A DNA stretch of 64,000 bases from an uncultured Paracoccaceae bacterium (GTDB lineage: Bacteria > Pseudomonadota > Alphaproteobacteria > Rhodobacterales > Rhodobacteraceae): NCBI GenBank assembly GCA_947498985.1, contig CANMMF010000002.1, positions 248,001 to 312,000 of the forward strand. The letters run 5' to 3'. Shown here piece after piece: positions 61,457 through 64,000 of the stretch. The number at the start of each line of letters is the position of its first letter. The first letter of the stretch is position 1. The position numbers and the translations under genes were made by a program. The notes beneath the pieces are model-generated. The model was not told the DNA's origin. It searched no databases and saw nothing but the letters and a program-made list of their open reading frames with translations.

Positions 61457-64000
61457 TTAAGTTTTCTTCGCGATCAGCGCCTTGAGCGCTTCGGGTGTAA
61501 AGACGCGCAATCCCAGATCGTGGCGGTAGCCATGGATCTCGCTCACATCGAGCGCGCGCATGAAGGACATGATCTCCGGGCTGATCACCTGCCCCGGCAC
61601 CAGAATCGGAAAGCCCGGCGGATAGGGAATGATGAAGCTGGCCGAGACCAGCTCCTCCCCCGCCACAAGCCTGTCCTGCAAATGATCGTCTATGGTCAGG
61701 TAGTCGCAGTTCTCCTCGTCATAGGCGAGAAAGAAGGCCGTGCGGATATCCCCTTCGGGGGTCTTTTCGCCATCGCGGAACGCCTCGTGGAAGCGGCTGA
61801 AATCCGGCAGCGGCGGCACGTGTTCGATGAGCCCCGACACCCGGTTCTCGAACGAGCGCCGCTCCATCTTGGAAGCGTCGTCGAGCAGCTCGTCGAGATC
61901 CTTGGCAATCTCCACCAGCACTTCGATGAGATAGGCCACCGAAGAGCGCGTGGTGCCGATATTGGTCATGAAGAGCACGGTGTTGCGCGAGGTCTTGTTG
62001 ATCTGGATGCCGTATTTATCCATCAGGATCTTGGTCTTGAACGTGTCGCCGTCCCAGCCCGTGCCGCCCACAGCGAGCGTGATCCGCGTCGGATCGAGCA
62101 CAAATTCGTCGCTGTCCCAGATCTCCCACTTGTCCGACCAGCCGTGATCGGGATCGTAATAGGCCTCGACCCCGCTTTCGCGATACTGCTCGGGGATCAT
62201 GTCGCCGGCGGTCAGAATGCGGAAATACTTCTTCAGCAGCGGATGCGTCATGATCGCCCGGCGCAGCGCCATGGCGCTTTCCACCTGCCGCTGCACAAAT
62301 TCAAAGCCTTCCAGCTCGACCTGCCGCCGCCCCACATCAAGAGAGGCAATAATCTGGTAGTTCGGGCTGGTCGAGGTATGCGTCATGTAGGCTTCGTGGA
62401 AGGCCTGTTCGACCTCTCCCTTGAAGTCCTGATCGTTGACGTGGATCATCGAGCCTTGCCGCAGCGAGGTCAGCGTCTTGTGCGTCGATTGCGTCGAATA
62501 GACCCGCACGCGCGCATCCGGCGGCGGCACCAGACGGGTCTTCAGCATCGTCTCCTCGTCCGCGTCCTTGAGCGCCTCCTGCTGCTCTTTCCAGGCCTTT
62601 TCCGCCTCCGGCGTGCGCAGGGTTTCCCGCAGGGTGTTGGCCACGGCCATGCCGGTGCGCTGCCTGTAGGTCGGCCCGAACCGGGCAAAGGCGAACCACG
62701 CCTCGTCCCAGAGGAAAATCAGGTCCTTCTTGATCGCGAGGCATTCTTCCATCACGCGCCGCACGTTGTAGACCAGCCCGTCAAAGGTGCAGTTGGTCAG
62801 CAACACCATGCGCACGCGATCAAGCTTGCCTTCGGCCTTGAGCTTCAGCAGCGCGTGCTTGATCTCCGAGGTCGGAACAGCGCCATACATCGAATATTCA
62901 TGCAGCGGGTAGCTGTCCATGTAGACCACGCTCGCGCCCGACAGAACCATGCCGTAATGGTGCGACTTGTGGCAGTCCCGGTCGACAAGAACGATATCGC
63001 CGGGCCGCACCACCGATTGCACCACGATCTTGTTGCAGGTCGAGGTGCCGTTGGTGGCAAAGAACGTATGTTTCGATCCGAACGCCCGCGCGGCCAGCTC
63101 CTGCGCTTCCTTGATCGGCCCGCGCGGCTCCAGCAGACTGTCGAGCCCCCCGGATGTCGCCGAGGTCTCTGCCAGAAAGATGTTGGAGCCGTAAAACGCC
63201 CCCATGTCCTGGATCCAGTGCGAACGCGAGATCGACTTGCCGCGGCTGATCGGCATCGCGTGGAAGACGCCGGTGGGCTGCTTGGAATATTCCTTGAGCG
63301 CGGTGAAGAACGGCGTCTTGTAGCGCCGCCCGACGCCGCGGATGATGTTGAGATGCAGCTCCAGAAAGTCTTCCTGGTTGTAGAACACCCGGCGGCAGCG
63401 CCCGAGGTCGCGCCCCGCGATATCCTCGGCGGAGCGGTCGGTCACCAGATAGGCGTCAAGCTCGGGCCGTACCTTGGCAATCAGGCGGCAGGCTTCGGGC
63501 CCGTATTCGCCAGGCTCGATCCCGTCCACATCCTCATCCGCCGCGACGCGGTTGAGATACTGGTTGATGATCGGGAACTCGTTTTTCGATTTCAGCGTGA
63601 GGCCGGGGCGCACAACCACGGCCTGAACATTGTGATTGAACAGGATCGCGATCAGCGCGTCTTCAAGCGACGGCACGATCACCGGCTCGTAGATGAAGGG
63701 ATCTTCGGGCCGCCGCATGCGCAGCAGGTTCTGGCGCAGGAATTTTTCCTGCTGCTCGGACACGTCGTCGACCACCAGCACCTCGAAATAGGGCCGCCCG
63801 AGCGCGCGCGCCTCCACCGAGACCGAGGCTTCGTCCTCGTAATCCTCGTTGTCGATTTCCGTCGAGCCGAGCGGGATCGTCCGCCGCCGGTAGGCGCCGG
63901 AGCCAAGCGCCCGCGCGATGCGCCGCACCGAGACCGACAGATCCTCGATATTGCCGTGGCTCAGCAACCGGCGCATATGCTCGAACGCATGCGCGCCGGG
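61457..64000 (-). CDS. Orn/Lys/Arg-type PLP-dependent decarboxylase, 5' end beyond the window
   Basis: At least 847 residues; the frame stays open to position 64000, so the true start is not seen. An N-terminal receiver-like wing domain (FEVLVVDDVSEQQEKFL) precedes the fold-type I PLP core with LAETSATSGGLDSLLEPRGP, FFATNGTSTCNKIVVQSVV, the Asp of WDEAWFA and the PLP Lys in STQSTHKTLTSLRQG (Lys 500 if counted from the Met at 63976). The C-terminal domain has IIPYPPGFPILVPGQVISPE. Such enzymes make cadaverine, putrescine or agmatine; the substrate here cannot be told. The ATP-grasp gene follows after 16 bp. Confidence 0.88.
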   Translation of the reverse strand, partial: PGAHAFEHMRRLLSHGNIEDLSVSVRRIARALGSGAYRRRTIPLGSTEIDNEDYEDEASVSVEARALGRPYFEVLVVDDVSEQQEKFLRQNLLRMRRPEDPFIYEPVIVPSLEDALIAILFNHNVQAVVVRPGLTLKSKNEFPIINQYLNRVAADEDVDGIEPGEYGPEACRLIAKVRPELDAYLVTDRSAEDIAGRDLGRCRRVFYNQEDFLELHLNIIRGVGRRYKTPFFTALKEYSKQPTGVFHAMPISRGKSISRSHWIQDMGAFYGSNIFLAETSATSGGLDSLLEPRGPIKEAQELAARAFGSKHTFFATNGTSTCNKIVVQSVVRPGDIVLVDRDCHKSHHYGMVLSGASVVYMDSYPLHEYSMYGAVPTSEIKHALLKLKAEGKLDRVRMVLLTNCTFDGLVYNVRRVMEECLAIKKDLIFLWDEAWFAFARFGPTYRQRTGMAVANTLRETLRTPEAEKAWKEQQEALKDADEETMLKTRLVPPPDARVRVYSTQSTHKTLTSLRQGSMIHVNDQDFKGEVEQAFHEAYMTHTSTSPNYQIIASLDVGRRQVELEGFEFVQRQVESAMALRRAIMTHPLLKKYFRILTAGDMIPEQYRESGVEAYYDPDHGWSDKWEIWDSDEFVLDPTRITLAVGGTGWDGDTFKTKILMDKYGIQINKTSRNTVLFMTNIGTTRSSVAYLIEVLVEIAKDLDELLDDASKMERRSFENRVSGLIEHVPPLPDFSRFHEAFRDGEKTPEGDIRTAFFLAYDEENCDYLTIDDHLQDRLVAGEELVSASFIIPYPPGFPILVPGQVISPEIMSFMRALDVSEIHGYRHDLGLRVFTPEALKALIAKKT

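Overview
The window is chromosomal DNA from a high-GC alphaproteobacterium, most likely a marine Rhodobacteraceae (Roseobacter-group) member. The evidence is the ribosomal end rplO-secY, the rhizobial-type GlpSTPQUV glycerol transporter, two TRAP transporters, Frc-type fructose uptake, dense LacI/IclR/ROK/LysR control, and GC-rich intergenic hairpin blocks. No tRNA, rRNA, CRISPR array, insertion sequence or phage gene was seen. This reading is by eye; family names come from motifs and remembered family features, not from searches.

Layout. 1-5.2 kb: 3' end of a ribosomal operon (secY, rplO) and two convergent DEAD-box RNA helicases. 5.4-8.2 kb: an MscS-type channel and a divergent PfkB sugar kinase. 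8.4-14.5 kb: a six-gene ABC operon of the glycerol type (order V-S-T-P-Q-U), then a BlaI/M56-peptidase sensor pair. 16.1-22 kb: a GMC alcohol dehydrogenase divergent from a TRAP transporter and its IclR regulator. 22.3-26.9 kb: glycerol-3-phosphate uptake (ugpB, an extra membrane gene, ugpA, ugpE, ugpC). 27-30 kb: a 993-residue secreted protein with a P460-like N-terminus and six haem-c motifs. 30.1-36.9 kb (minus): a DUF1445 hydro-lyase, a second TRAP transporter, 5-oxoprolinase subunits PxpB/PxpC, and a LysR regulator. 37.1-53.1 kb: a carbohydrate catabolic region under a LacI regulator, with a Gfo/Idh dehydrogenase, CoA-transferase, crotonase, sugar ABC importer, two GMC oxidoreductases, an SDR, a Dabb protein, a second LacI and glycerate 2-kinase. 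53.2-58.3 kb: fructose uptake frcBCAK with a divergent ROK regulator. 58.4-64 kb (minus): a PLP decarboxylase cut by the window edge, an ATP-grasp ligase, a small unknown protein and a C45-type Ntn acyltransferase.

How it works together. Six importers with their own regulators and first catabolic enzymes lie in about 50 kb, so this is a scavenging region for polyols, sugars, glycerol phosphate and amino-acid-derived acids. All six solute-binding-protein genes are followed at once by a strong stem-loop, which would let the binding protein be made in excess over the membrane parts. Several operators can be read directly. The clearest are three sites centred on AACGTT around the LacI-controlled operons, an AT-rich dyad between frcB and frcR, a T-N11-A dyad at the LysR operon, and a dyad between the GMC and TRAP genes.

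Most unusual points: the complementary loss of catalytic motifs in the two glycerol-transporter ATPases, the P460-hexahaem protein, the cyclase-TRAP-oxoprolinase operon lacking PxpA, and the decarboxylase/ATP-grasp/small-protein/Ntn-acyltransferase cluster.
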